56,366 nt of DNA from Longimicrobiales bacterium (GTDB lineage: Bacteria; Gemmatimonadota; Gemmatimonadetes; Longimicrobiales; Gaopeijiaceae): positions 1-56,366 of the forward strand of contig JAPKDG010000009.1 of the NCBI GenBank assembly GCA_028822645.1. Reading direction: 5' to 3'. Of the stretch, positions 1 through 8,805 are shown one piece after another; position 1 is the first letter of the stretch, and every line of letters begins with the position of its first letter. Under the pieces are notes generated by a model, which was not told the origin of the DNA, did not search any database, and saw only the letters and a program-made list of their open reading frames with translations. Both the position numbers and the translations under genes were made by a program.

Positions 1-224
1 TGATTATCGCATTCCAATCTATTGAAGCTGCTGGAGAAGTTGAAGCAACTTTGGTCGCAGGTGGAATTAAAGTCGCTCTTCTGACGACAGCTGCTGGATT
101 GGTAATCGCTATCCCAGTAAGTGTGTTTCATAACTACTTTGTTTCAAAAATCGATGGCATGGTAATTGACATAGAGGAATCGGTCCAGACTATGATTGAC
201 ATGCTCCATGCTAGAGAGAGCTGA
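1..224 (+). CDS. MotA/TolQ/ExbB proton-channel family protein, C-terminal fragment
   Basis: This is the last 73 codons of a gene that begins before the window; the reading frame starts at base 3 and stops with TGA at 222-224. The visible part contains the hallmark channel segment of the TolQ/ExbB family (GGIKVALLTTAAGLVIAIP), a following aromatic HNYF stretch, and an acidic cytoplasmic tail. Family members form the inner-membrane proton channel that energises TonB- or Tol-dependent work at the outer membrane. Which of TolQ or ExbB this is cannot be told from the fragment. A strong terminator follows at once, so no exbD/tolR lies immediately downstream; the partner gene must be upstream or elsewhere. 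Confidence 0.85.
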   Translation, partial: IIAFQSIEAAGEVEATLVAGGIKVALLTTAAGLVIAIPVSVFHNYFVSKIDGMVIDIEESVQTMIDMLHARES

Positions 225-264
225 TTGCTAAAAATTGTCCTGCATTAGCAAGGCAAATATAGAC

Positions 265-300
265 AAGGGGCGCGGCTGCAAATGCCGCGCCCCTTTTTTT
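265..300 (+). terminator. Rho-independent terminator after exbB/tolQ-like gene
   Basis: A perfect 12-bp GC-rich stem (AAGGGGCGCGGC, 265-276, with GCCGCGCCCCTT, 284-295), a 7-nt loop and a run of T to base 300. It is the clearest intrinsic terminator in the window and separates the TolQ/ExbB unit from the transglycosylase-polA unit. The rest of 225-401 shows no gene. Confidence 0.93.
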
Positions 301-401
301 GTTTATGCTTTTCCTAGCCGCTTCGAATGTCTACTTTCAAGCCTGAAAATTGTGACCAACTTTAAAATCCTTATTGTGAACCTTATAGCCTGCTTAATTC
401 A

Positions 402-2756
402 ATGATTTTCCTCCGAGTTGCTATACTTGCTATTTTGTTGATTGGTGTCGAGGGAATCACAATTGCAGTATTGGCCCAGGATAGTCAGTCCTCCCAAAAC
501 AGCTCTCCGGATGACAAGGAGTCAGTGATTCAGATGGCCCAAGGGCAGATGGCTATTGGCCGGTTCTGGCACGCCAGTGGAATTCTGAGAGACTTTCAAG
601 AAGGTAAGAAAACGTTGGATCCCGATGTGGTTCTGTATCTGGCAGAGGCGGATGCTGGATGGGAAAATTGGGACGGTGTAGTGAAAGGGTTAGAGGGATA
701 TGTGCCACCACCTCATTTTGAAAGTGCGTATAGGGTTCAGTGGTTGTTAGCCAGAGGCCGAGAGGAACTTGGTGAATGGGCTTCTGCTTATGATGGATAC
801 ACCGTTCTCATGGAAGGAAGAAATGAAGGTGCGGTAATGTCCAGAGCAGCTAGAGCAGCTTTTCAGATGGACTATCTAGAAGTGGTACTGGAAATTTTAA
901 ACAAGCTGGCAACAGTCGATTCTGCCCTGGCTAGTTGGACTGCCTTGGAAATAGCGGAGAGAGCTGATAAGCGTGAAGATATTGATTTGGTTATCAGATT
1001 GCTTCCGCTTATAGGGGCTGATCTGATTGCAACATCGTATGCCTGGGACTTAGAAGCCAAGAGTTGGTTGTCTTATGGGGATTCCTCTCAAGCTCTGGAG
1101 AGCTATTCTAGGCTTCGTGATCAAAAATTGTCTCCGGTCCAAAGAGCCCATGTTTTGAATACGATAGCTGATTTAAGGATGGCAATGGGTGATTCAATGG
1201 AAGCCAGAATAGCCTACTTGGAATCTTTTGAGGATTATCCTTCAGGATCAACTGGAGCCATTGCGGCTTGGGCCCTCTTGGAAGCAGGAACGATAGATCA
1301 AGAGTTGATACTGTCGTATGCAAAAGTACTGCAGGAAGAGAGAGAGTATCATCAGGCTCTGGTGGCTTATGATGAATATGCACTTTTAGTGCCCGACTCA
1401 GTGTGGATCAGCCCAGAAATTCAAATGGCCAGAGCCAGCCTTTTGTGGAGAACGGGACGGTTTGAGGACTCAGTGTTACTTTTTAGACAACTTGTGGAAA
1501 CAGACGATGAAGATTTCGAGCTCGTTGTTTTGGACCAGTGGCGTCAGGCTCGGAGGCGTCAGGGAAATTCCTCTGCTGTGCAGACGATTGAAGGGTGGAT
1601 AATTGAAAGATTCCCCCAAAGCCGTCAAGGTACCGATATTATCGCCTCCAGGGGCCATTCAGCATATTCGAGAAGTAGTTATGAGTCAGCAAAAGATTAC
1701 TACAGAAGAATCCAGGATATGGGATCATCTCATGCCTCGGCAGGATTGTCTAGGATGAGATTGGGGCAGATTTACCTTCAGGAGAAAGATCATCAAAAAG
1801 CTGCAGCAGTATTTAGGTCATATCTAAAACAATTTCCAAATGGTCGGCGTTGGGAAGAGGCGACATACTGGCTTTCCAGAACGCTCCTAGAGCTTGGAAG
1901 TGATCAGGAGGCTTTTGCAGTCATGCAGGGGCTCAGGAAGAGGAGTCCTCTTTCTTATTATGGAGCGTTGGTTTTCGACTTGTTGGGGGAACCCTATGAT
2001 CCTGAAATATCCACTGGACCCTATGTCGCACCGATCATGTGGCTTCAACTTCGGTTGGCTGTACTCGATAAGTTTCAATTGGCGGGCCTAGAGCTAGCGA
2101 CAGAAGCAATGGTTGGGGGTTTGATCGACAGTGTAGAGGGATCAGTAGGCGGAAGTTTGCTGCTGGCTGAAAGCCTAATAGAAAGAGGATTCACTATTGA
2201 GGGCATCAATTTAGGTTGGAAATTACTTGGAGATGGCATGGAAATGAGCAGGCGCTTAGCACTCATTCTATACCCCTTTCCCTATAAGGACATTGTCTAT
2301 AACGAAGCTTTGGAATACGGTGCAGACCCGATATTGCTTGCTGCCGTAATCCGACAGGAATCAGCTTTTACTCCGGCTATCAGATCTCCTGTGGGGGCGA
2401 TTGGACTTATGCAAGTAATGCCAACTACTGGTGCAGAATTAGCAAAGAATTTGGGGTTCATTGGCTTCACTACATCTAGCCTAGAGACACCCGAAATAAA
2501 TTTGCACCTGGGAACACGTTACTTGCTCGAAATGAAGGACCGCTATGGTGAGGTCGGCCTGCCCTTAGTACTGTCAGCCTACAATGCCGGGCCGACTAGA
2601 GCACGTCGGTGGAGGGATTCATTGGATTCGAAAGATGCCTTGAGATTTACAGAAAGAATTCCATTTGAAGAAACTCGTGGCTATGTCAAGAATGTGGTGC
2701 GTAATATACATATATATAAATTTCTTTATGAATCTCCAGGGTCGGGAGGAAATTGA
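402..2756 (+). CDS. Soluble lytic murein transglycosylase (Slt70-like) with TPR-type helical repeats
   Basis: The product would cleave the MurNAc-GlcNAc bond of peptidoglycan in the periplasm, leaving 1,6-anhydro ends. Residues 1-25 form a signal peptide ending near VLAQ. Residues 30-600 are a long helical superhelix with TPR-like repeats. The SLT catalytic domain lies at about 636-770: the catalytic glutamate is E653 in IRQESAF, followed by GAIGLMQVMP and the LSAYNAGPTRA motif. At 784 residues it is somewhat longer than Slt70 of E. coli because the helical ring is extended. Its stop codon shares one base with the start of polA, so the two are co-transcribed and translationally coupled, an unusual pairing of a wall enzyme with a DNA polymerase. 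Family is certain; exact cellular role is inferred. Confidence 0.9.
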   Translation: MIFLRVAILAILLIGVEGITIAVLAQDSQSSQNSSPDDKESVIQMAQGQMAIGRFWHASGILRDFQEGKKTLDPDVVLYLAEADAGWENWDGVVKGLEGYVPPPHFESAYRVQWLLARGREELGEWASAYDGYTVLMEGRNEGAVMSRAARAAFQMDYLEVVLEILNKLATVDSALASWTALEIAERADKREDIDLVIRLLPLIGADLIATSYAWDLEAKSWLSYGDSSQALESYSRLRDQKLSPVQRAHVLNTIADLRMAMGDSMEARIAYLESFEDYPSGSTGAIAAWALLEAGTIDQELILSYAKVLQEEREYHQALVAYDEYALLVPDSVWISPEIQMARASLLWRTGRFEDSVLLFRQLVETDDEDFELVVLDQWRQARRRQGNSSAVQTIEGWIIERFPQSRQGTDIIASRGHSAYSRSSYESAKDYYRRIQDMGSSHASAGLSRMRLGQIYLQEKDHQKAAAVFRSYLKQFPNGRRWEEATYWLSRTLLELGSDQEAFAVMQGLRKRSPLSYYGALVFDLLGEPYDPEISTGPYVAPIMWLQLRLAVLDKFQLAGLELATEAMVGGLIDSVEGSVGGSLLLAESLIERGFTIEGINLGWKLLGDGMEMSRRLALILYPFPYKDIVYNEALEYGADPILLAAVIRQESAFTPAIRSPVGAIGLMQVMPTTGAELAKNLGFIGFTTSSLETPEINLHLGTRYLLEMKDRYGEVGLPLVLSAYNAGPTRARRWRDSLDSKDALRFTERIPFEETRGYVKNVVRNIHIYKFLYESPGSGGN

Positions 2757-5590
2757 TGAATTCTGAATCTGGGCAACCGCCTAGAATTTTTCTGATAGAT
2801 GCTTATGCGATGATTTATAGGGCTTTTTTTGCATTCATAAAAAATCCACTGATGAACTCAAAGGGAGAAAATACTTCGGCCGCTTATGGATTTGCCAATT
2901 TCCTAATTGAAATAAGAGAAAAATATAAACCAGAGTATTTAGCTGTTGTCTTCGATGCAGGGAATAGTAAAAGGGAAAAAATTTATCCTGACTATAAAGC
3001 TAATCGTGACAAAATGCCTGAAGAATTAAAGGCCAGTTTGCCACACATCAGGGAGTTGGTAGCGGGATTTAACGACACGATTGTAGAGTTGGAGGGTTAC
3101 GAAGCGGATGATGTTATAGGCACCCTTGCAGTTAAAGCTCAAAAGGCTGGGTTAGAGGCTGTTATAGTTTCTGGTGACAAGGATTTGTACCAATTGGTAG
3201 GTCCTGGTGTCCGACTCTTTAATCCTGGCAGGGGTGGGCGTACCGGAGTGGTCCCAAATTGGGTTGATGAGAGCAACGTTCATGAAAAATTTGGAATTCC
3301 AGCAACTCAAGTAATTGATTATTTGGCATTGATTGGGGATGCATCAGACAACATTCCAGGGGCTCCGGGGATTGGACCCAAAACAGCTGTAAAGCTCTTG
3401 AATGAGTATGATAACGTAGAAGATATTTTGGCGAATGTGGATAAGGTGGAACCCAAAAAAGCTAGGAATTCTTTGGGCCAATATAGCGATCAAGTTTTAA
3501 TGTCCAAGCGTCTAGTAACCCTAATGACAGATTTGGAAGTGGAGCTGAATTTGGCGGATTGGATGGTGCAGGAGCCAGACAATATTAGTCTCCATGGTTT
3601 TTTCTCTAGGATGGAATTTAAGAGGTTGACTTCTCGGTTCAGTCCTCAGAATCCCCCGTCACAGGAAGAGCCTCAAGATTACCCATTATTAAGCGGTGGC
3701 TCAGAGGTTACAAATCACCCTATTGCGGGGCAGGAGGTGGACGCGATATATCAGGGTTTCACGCTCATAAAGGACAGTGCCCACCTCGAGAACATAATAA
3801 AAACCACCAACTGGGACAGCCCTGTTGTAATAGATTTGTTTACAGGGTTTCCTGATCCACATAAGGCAGATGTAGCAGGTTTAGCTATAGCGACTGATTC
3901 TAGTGAAGCTTTCTATCTCTCTTTTGGACATTTTGCGGGAGACCCTATCCTTGCGATGGATGAAGTGGAAATCGAAAATCTGCCTCCCCTAGACTCTGAA
4001 GGGTTGGAACCTCTTCTTGATATTTTAGCTGATGAAAACATCAAGAAGATTGGAATAGATCTTAAAAGTGTAAAAATCGCTCTAAATCGCCTGGGAGTAG
4101 AGCTGAATGGGATACATTTTGACGTTGGCGTTGCTGCCTACCTGCTGAATCCTGGGGGTAGAAGTTATAATTTAGAAGAATTGTGTACGGAATGGCTAGA
4201 TATAGCACTGCCAGAATACGATACAATAGTTGGTTCTGGTAAAATGAAAATCAGTTTTTTAGAGGTAGATCAGGAGGTTGCGGGGGAATATGCTAGTAGG
4301 AGACTTGGAGGAATTCTTTCTCTTTTTAGAAAACTAGCTCTGGCGGTAGATCAACAGGGTATACAGGTATTGTTTGAAGAGCTGGAGATGCCGTTGTTAA
4401 AAGTCCTCTCAGAAATGGAGCTTTGTGGAATCAAAATTGATTCTGCTATGTTCGCTGAGATGAGTCAGAAATTGACTCGAGAGCTGTCACTAATAAGGGA
4501 GGATATTTACAGCATTGCAGGTTCTCAGTTCAACTTAAATTCAACCAAGCAACTCAAGAAAATATTTTTTGAGGACTTAGATCTGCCCGTGATAAAGAAA
4601 ACTAAAACGGGTCCGTCAACAGACTCATCAGTGCTGGAAGAATTGGCTATAAGGGGTCATGATATTGCTCGCCTCATGCTGGAGTATCGAGAGCTTGAAA
4701 AAATGCGGTCTACGTATGTCGATGCTTTGCCCAAACTAGTGAACGCTCGGACAGGCAGAATTCATACGCGATTCAATCAAACAGTTACAGCGACAGGAAG
4801 ACTGTCCTCTAGTCAACCCAACCTGCAGAATATTCCTTCACGCACAGAAATGGGACGGGGTCTGAGAAAAGCATTCGTTGCCGAATCGGGCTTCATCTTT
4901 TATGCAGCAGATTATTCCCAAATTGAACTTCGTATCTTGGCCCATCTGTCAAATGATCCATCGCTGGTTCAGGCTTTCAGAAAAGGAATGGATATTCACA
5001 AGCAAACAGCTTCTGTAATTTTTGGAATTGAATATGAAAATGTAACTAAAGAGCAGAGAGGACAGGCTAAAACGATCAATTTTGCCACGCTTTATGGGCA
5101 AGGGCCTTTCTCATTGGCGACTCAATTGGGGATAACTAGGGAGCAGGCACAAAATTTTATTGATGAGTACTTTCAACGTTTCAGTGACGTCCGGAAGTTT
5201 TTTCGTTCTCAAATTGACAAGGCACAAGAGGAAGGCTTCGTGGAAACTCTAATGGGCCGCCGCCGGTATGTTCCCGAGATGCAGGCTCAGCGCTGGAACA
5301 TACGACAGTTTGGTGAGAGAATTGCTCAGAATAGTCCAATCCAAGGAACTGCAGCAGATCTTATCAAGCAAGCTATGCTTGAAATTTCCCAGAGATTAAT
5401 TGCAGCCCGAAGTGGCACCAGGATGCTTCTGCAAGTACATGACGAACTCCTTTTTGAAGTGCCTATGGGAGAAGAAGCAGCTGTGGAGGATTTAGTGGTC
5501 CAAGGAATGGAAGGAGCTATCAACCTAAACGTTCCTTTGACTGTCGAAGGAAGTTTTGGGGAAACCTGGTACCACACCAAGGGCTTCTGA
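2756..5590 (+). CDS. polA: DNA polymerase I with apparently inactive proofreading domain
   Basis: Family A polymerase for Okazaki-fragment maturation and repair. I start it at the ATG at 2756, because GGAGGA at 2745-2750 sits 5 nt upstream; the TTG one codon earlier is too close to that site. Order of domains: 5'-3' exonuclease (about 1-290), 3'-5' exonuclease fold (about 325-520), polymerase (about 540-944). Polymerase motif A has D719 in ADYSQIELR, motif B reads KTINFATLYGQG, and motif C has D896-E897 in VHDELLFEVP; the 177-residue spacing equals that in E. coli. In the proofreading domain D360 and Y512 are kept, but F362 replaces the usual Glu, V439 the Asp of motif II and R516 the Asp of motif III. 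The enzyme therefore probably lacks 3'-5' exonuclease activity, as in Taq polymerase. Confidence 0.95.
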   Translation: MNSESGQPPRIFLIDAYAMIYRAFFAFIKNPLMNSKGENTSAAYGFANFLIEIREKYKPEYLAVVFDAGNSKREKIYPDYKANRDKMPEELKASLPHIRELVAGFNDTIVELEGYEADDVIGTLAVKAQKAGLEAVIVSGDKDLYQLVGPGVRLFNPGRGGRTGVVPNWVDESNVHEKFGIPATQVIDYLALIGDASDNIPGAPGIGPKTAVKLLNEYDNVEDILANVDKVEPKKARNSLGQYSDQVLMSKRLVTLMTDLEVELNLADWMVQEPDNISLHGFFSRMEFKRLTSRFSPQNPPSQEEPQDYPLLSGGSEVTNHPIAGQEVDAIYQGFTLIKDSAHLENIIKTTNWDSPVVIDLFTGFPDPHKADVAGLAIATDSSEAFYLSFGHFAGDPILAMDEVEIENLPPLDSEGLEPLLDILADENIKKIGIDLKSVKIALNRLGVELNGIHFDVGVAAYLLNPGGRSYNLEELCTEWLDIALPEYDTIVGSGKMKISFLEVDQEVAGEYASRRLGGILSLFRKLALAVDQQGIQVLFEELEMPLLKVLSEMELCGIKIDSAMFAEMSQKLTRELSLIREDIYSIAGSQFNLNSTKQLKKIFFEDLDLPVIKKTKTGPSTDSSVLEELAIRGHDIARLMLEYRELEKMRSTYVDALPKLVNARTGRIHTRFNQTVTATGRLSSSQPNLQNIPSRTEMGRGLRKAFVAESGFIFYAADYSQIELRILAHLSNDPSLVQAFRKGMDIHKQTASVIFGIEYENVTKEQRGQAKTINFATLYGQGPFSLATQLGITREQAQNFIDEYFQRFSDVRKFFRSQIDKAQEEGFVETLMGRRRYVPEMQAQRWNIRQFGERIAQNSPIQGTAADLIKQAMLEISQRLIAARSGTRMLLQVHDELLFEVPMGEEAAVEDLVVQGMEGAINLNVPLTVEGSFGETWYHTKGF

Positions 5591-5597
5591 TACTAGG

Positions 5598-7661
5598 TTA
5601 GAGCCATTTCCAAAATCGATGACTTGCTGAGACTATGAATTCCCAATTACCTCCTTGATCAACGCCTCGACCAAGGTCTAAGTGTAGCAGATCCCAACCG
5701 AGTCCCACGCCCATCCCCACGGATGTTTTTAACCCATTAGTTGAAGAAGATGATCGGAGATCTAGTCTTGAGGAATCACTATTTCCTGTAAATCCAGTAG
5801 AGCTGAATATCCGCAGAGTCATCCATGGAAATGATATAGATCGGCTAATCTCAGTCCTGAGTAGACCAAATTGTTGGCCACTAAAAGATCGGTAATTGTA
5901 GCCAGGAAGCGTGTGGCGTCCTCCAAGTAGATATTGGAATTGCGGCGAGTTCGTACCCATTAAAACTCCCGCTCTTAACCATGCGTTAAAGTCAGTGTTT
6001 AGTCTTTGTGAGTACTTCTTTGCTCGAATGTCAGCAGAAAACTTAGTATAAAAGTCTTTGTTTATTTGTCCGATGCGGCCTCTGACTGACGTTTGTAGCC
6101 CAGAATCAATTCCAGTGCGTGCATAGCTGATTTCAAGGAATTGGTTGTCTCCATTATCTATGGATCTGATTTCTCTATTTAGACCACTGCTAGGAGGGTA
6201 GTCGACCATGACATTAGTAGCGGATCGGTGTTTTTCCCAGGAGCCTGTTATTCCTAATAAGTCATTATGTTGGATTCTCCACGACTTACTGGCGCTGAAT
6301 CCAGACGAAAAATAGGGGTCAGAGTAATCTTTTTGGAACAAAACTGTGGCTAAGCTATTCATGGTACCGCTCGATCCTGGTACAGTCACACCTATATCAT
6401 TGAGATTGTTCCAAAAAACTTGGAAAGATAGATGGCCTCCTACTTGTTCTTGAGTCAGGGAACTCGAAAATGCAGGGGATTTCTTACTCTTGGCATATCC
6501 TATGTTGGATTCAAGCTTCCAGGAGGGTAGTACTTTGAAAGAACTACCCATACCAAAGAAAGAGCCTTCGGCCCTATTACGTCGGTAAAGTGACGAGGCA
6601 TTAGGGATGAAGAACCGTGATTTTTTGAGGCTGTTTATCGACTTAGGACCGGAAAGTGTCAAGGCCAGTTTTCGAATTTCATCCATGCCAAGAGAAGAGG
6701 TATAGTTTGCGTCCGAAAGATCCTCTAGTAAGCCTGTGTCGAATGTGTACCGTTCTTTTTCAGTCTGAGACAATGAAATTACTGGGAACCCAGAAAAGAA
6801 AGTGTTGGGTAAGTCTTGGTTGAATTTGTAATTACGAATGCGAAAATGAGTCTGAATAGAGGTTCCGACCGGAAGATCTAAGAGGGTTGATTCTCTGCGA
6901 ATTTCGATTTGTTGATCGTAAGGAAGCCAGTGTTTCCCACTCCATAAAGAATTATCGGTGATGATTCTAATATAATCCAGGCTAGTGTCTATATAGGAGG
7001 AAGGTGTGAACGTTAAGTTCATGCGCACAATGGCCCCCGTAGTCTCCTGCAGGTAGATGCTTCCTAAAACTCCAGGAGTGTCGGTGTCTCTCGGTCTGAC
7101 GTTTAATCGGTAGACCGAGATATTGTCTGAACCAGGAAGAGAAATAGAGATGGAATCAGAAATCTGAAAATCATAAATATTCGTTGAATTAGGAGAGAGA
7201 GGGTGTGCCAATCCCTGTATCTCATCTCCATCGCCGAGATGGAAAGAATCTCCATAATCGTCTTGTACGATGGTAAGGTGATCCAAGTGATATTGAATGT
7301 TGGTTGGAAGCAATTTCTCATCACGCTGTCCAATAATTATTTGTTTGGTATTTCCTGGTGCTTGCCAAAAAATATCTAGTGCTATTTGGTCGGCTTTGAC
7401 TAAAATGCGATTCTCCGATGGCGCACCATCGATGAACAAGTAGACGTAGCCCTCGGCCTCGGCCTGATAGTTTTGGAATAATGAATCAATCGCAATCCGA
7501 CTGCGGAATTCTTGGCCTAGTCGAATAAGATCCAGAGCTTTTGGATCATTCCAGGTTGAGTTGTCCTGAGAAAGGACTTTAGACGGTATAGCGCAATAGA
7601 AAATGACTAGAAATACAAGGATGCCAGTCCTTTGATAGTTAAGACTTATCAGAGAGACCAA
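5598..7661 (-). CDS. Putative outer-membrane beta-barrel protein with LolA/DUF-type N-terminal region
   Basis: Secreted protein of 687 residues. A hydrophobic signal segment (about 12-31) is followed by a beta-rich region (about 45-300) with the look of a periplasmic lipid-carrier-like domain, then alternating amphipathic strands to the end, finishing in the aromatic SASHRFWKWL typical of the last strand of an outer-membrane barrel. Late in the protein QYLLGGRHTLPGYNYRSF resembles the strand motif of BamA/D15 barrels. I do not recognise a specific family; DUF5686-like surface proteins are the nearest idea. The start is a TTG six bases after the sigma-factor stop and has no good ribosome site, so initiation probably depends on coupling to the upstream gene. 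Transport or secretion function is inference. Confidence 0.65.
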   Translation of the reverse strand: MVSLISLNYQRTGILVFLVIFYCAIPSKVLSQDNSTWNDPKALDLIRLGQEFRSRIAIDSLFQNYQAEAEGYVYLFIDGAPSENRILVKADQIALDIFWQAPGNTKQIIIGQRDEKLLPTNIQYHLDHLTIVQDDYGDSFHLGDGDEIQGLAHPLSPNSTNIYDFQISDSISISLPGSDNISVYRLNVRPRDTDTPGVLGSIYLQETTGAIVRMNLTFTPSSYIDTSLDYIRIITDNSLWSGKHWLPYDQQIEIRRESTLLDLPVGTSIQTHFRIRNYKFNQDLPNTFFSGFPVISLSQTEKERYTFDTGLLEDLSDANYTSSLGMDEIRKLALTLSGPKSINSLKKSRFFIPNASSLYRRNRAEGSFFGMGSSFKVLPSWKLESNIGYAKSKKSPAFSSSLTQEQVGGHLSFQVFWNNLNDIGVTVPGSSGTMNSLATVLFQKDYSDPYFSSGFSASKSWRIQHNDLLGITGSWEKHRSATNVMVDYPPSSGLNREIRSIDNGDNQFLEISYARTGIDSGLQTSVRGRIGQINKDFYTKFSADIRAKKYSQRLNTDFNAWLRAGVLMGTNSPQFQYLLGGRHTLPGYNYRSFSGQQFGLLRTEISRSISFPWMTLRIFSSTGFTGNSDSSRLDLRSSSSTNGLKTSVGMGVGLGWDLLHLDLGRGVDQGGNWEFIVSASHRFWKWL

Positions 7662-7667
7662 GGCGTC

Positions 7668-8543
7668 TTAGTCCAGGTCGCCACCCCAGAATCCAGATAG
7701 AGATTCCCCGTGGGGGCTGTCCCGCAGTTTTTCAAACGCACGGTTGCGGATTTGTCTGATTCGCTCACGTGTCACGCCCAAAAGAGCTCCAATTTCTTCC
7801 AGTGTTCGTTCTTCCCCATCGTCCAGCCCATAATATAGATAAAGAATTTTTCTTTCTCTATCAGTCAGGTAGGCGTCAAACATGCCCTCGAGGAAGGTTC
7901 TGCGAGCCATGGATTCCACGTCTTCCTCGATATCAGTACCAGTCGTGGCAGAAAACCGTTCACCAAAACTAGAGCTATTCCCGTCACTTCGATCAACGGG
8001 AGCGTCCAGGCTTAGTTCGCTAGCTGCGACTCGACGCAACGCACGAATGGTTTCAACAGGCTCTTCCATTTCTCTGGCCAATTCCTGGACCGTAGGTGAT
8101 CGTCCGAGTTGCTGGCGTAGAGCAATGTCTATCCGAGATAGTCTGGCTAAATTGGAATTTTGGTTGAGTGGGATACGGACGGAACGAGTCTGCTCTGCTA
8201 AGGCTTGCAAGACAGTTTGCCGAATCCACCAGACAGCGTAGGATATGAATTTGACGCCTTTGTCTGGATCAAATTTCTTTACCGCCTTAAGCAATCCTTC
8301 GTTGCCAATACATACGAGTTCAGCTAGGCCAAGCCCTCTCCCTTGGTATTTTTTCACATAAGAAATTACAAACCTGAGATTAGCAGTTACAAGTCTTTCG
8401 GCCGCCTCTTTATCTCCGGTGCGGGCAGCGTGTGCAAGAGCTCTTTCTTCTGCAGCATTCCTTATGAGAGGATATTTTTCAACATCTTGAAGGTACTGGT
8501 CGAAGGAATCTAGGCCCTTGGAAGCTGCAAACATCTTTCGCAA
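7668..8543 (-). CDS. RNA polymerase sigma-70 family factor (group 2-like)
   Basis: Primary-like sigma factor of 291 residues without region 1.1. Region 1.2 starts near residue 13 (DSFDQYLQDVEKYPLI), region 2 carries ANLRFVISYVKKYQGRG and KFISYAVWWIRQ, region 3 lies at about 130-190 (LGRSPTVQELA), and region 4 ends with the helix-turn-helix LEEIGALLGVTRERIRQIR. In region 2.2 the usual DLIQEGNxGL is changed to ELVCIGNEGLLKAVKKFD, an uncommon core-binding variant. It is a different protein from the second factor at 19692-20615, so this genome has at least two housekeeping-style sigmas. A promoter candidate lies about 120 bases upstream, and the beta-barrel gene follows within six bases. It is probably an alternative factor for a stress or growth-phase regulon. 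Confidence 0.9.
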   Translation of the reverse strand: MRKMFAASKGLDSFDQYLQDVEKYPLIRNAAEERALAHAARTGDKEAAERLVTANLRFVISYVKKYQGRGLGLAELVCIGNEGLLKAVKKFDPDKGVKFISYAVWWIRQTVLQALAEQTRSVRIPLNQNSNLARLSRIDIALRQQLGRSPTVQELAREMEEPVETIRALRRVAASELSLDAPVDRSDGNSSSFGERFSATTGTDIEEDVESMARRTFLEGMFDAYLTDRERKILYLYYGLDDGEERTLEEIGALLGVTRERIRQIRNRAFEKLRDSPHGESLSGFWGGDLD

Positions 8544-8661
8544 ATACCTCGGTTTAAAAGTCAGTAAGGAACGCTGAATCTCAATCTAACTATTTGCCCG
8601 GCCTCTCTCTGTTAGTCGAGAAGCGAATCTCTAACCTGACTAGGTTGGATCGGGGAACAAT

Positions 8662-8688
8662 AGTATAAGAAATGAATCTTTGAGTCAA
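8662..8688 (-). promoter_or_regulatory. Candidate sigma-70 promoter for the sigma-factor/beta-barrel unit
   Basis: Read on the minus strand, TTGACT (8688-8683) and TATACT (8667-8662) are each one mismatch from the -35 and -10 consensus, separated by a short 15-nt spacer. Transcription would start near 8655, leaving a leader of about 110 nt before the sigma gene. A small AACCT/AGGTT inverted repeat at 8633-8646 would lie within that leader. The rest of 8544-8805 shows no gene. Confidence 0.45.
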
Positions 8689-8805
8689 AGGTAATATGTA
8701 AGCTAATCACCATGACGGTAACGCAAGGTTTCATAAGCAGTTGAAAAGAAATGAAGTAGATTGACTACAACTGGATTCAAATATAGGAGTACTTGTTGGG
8801 AATCC

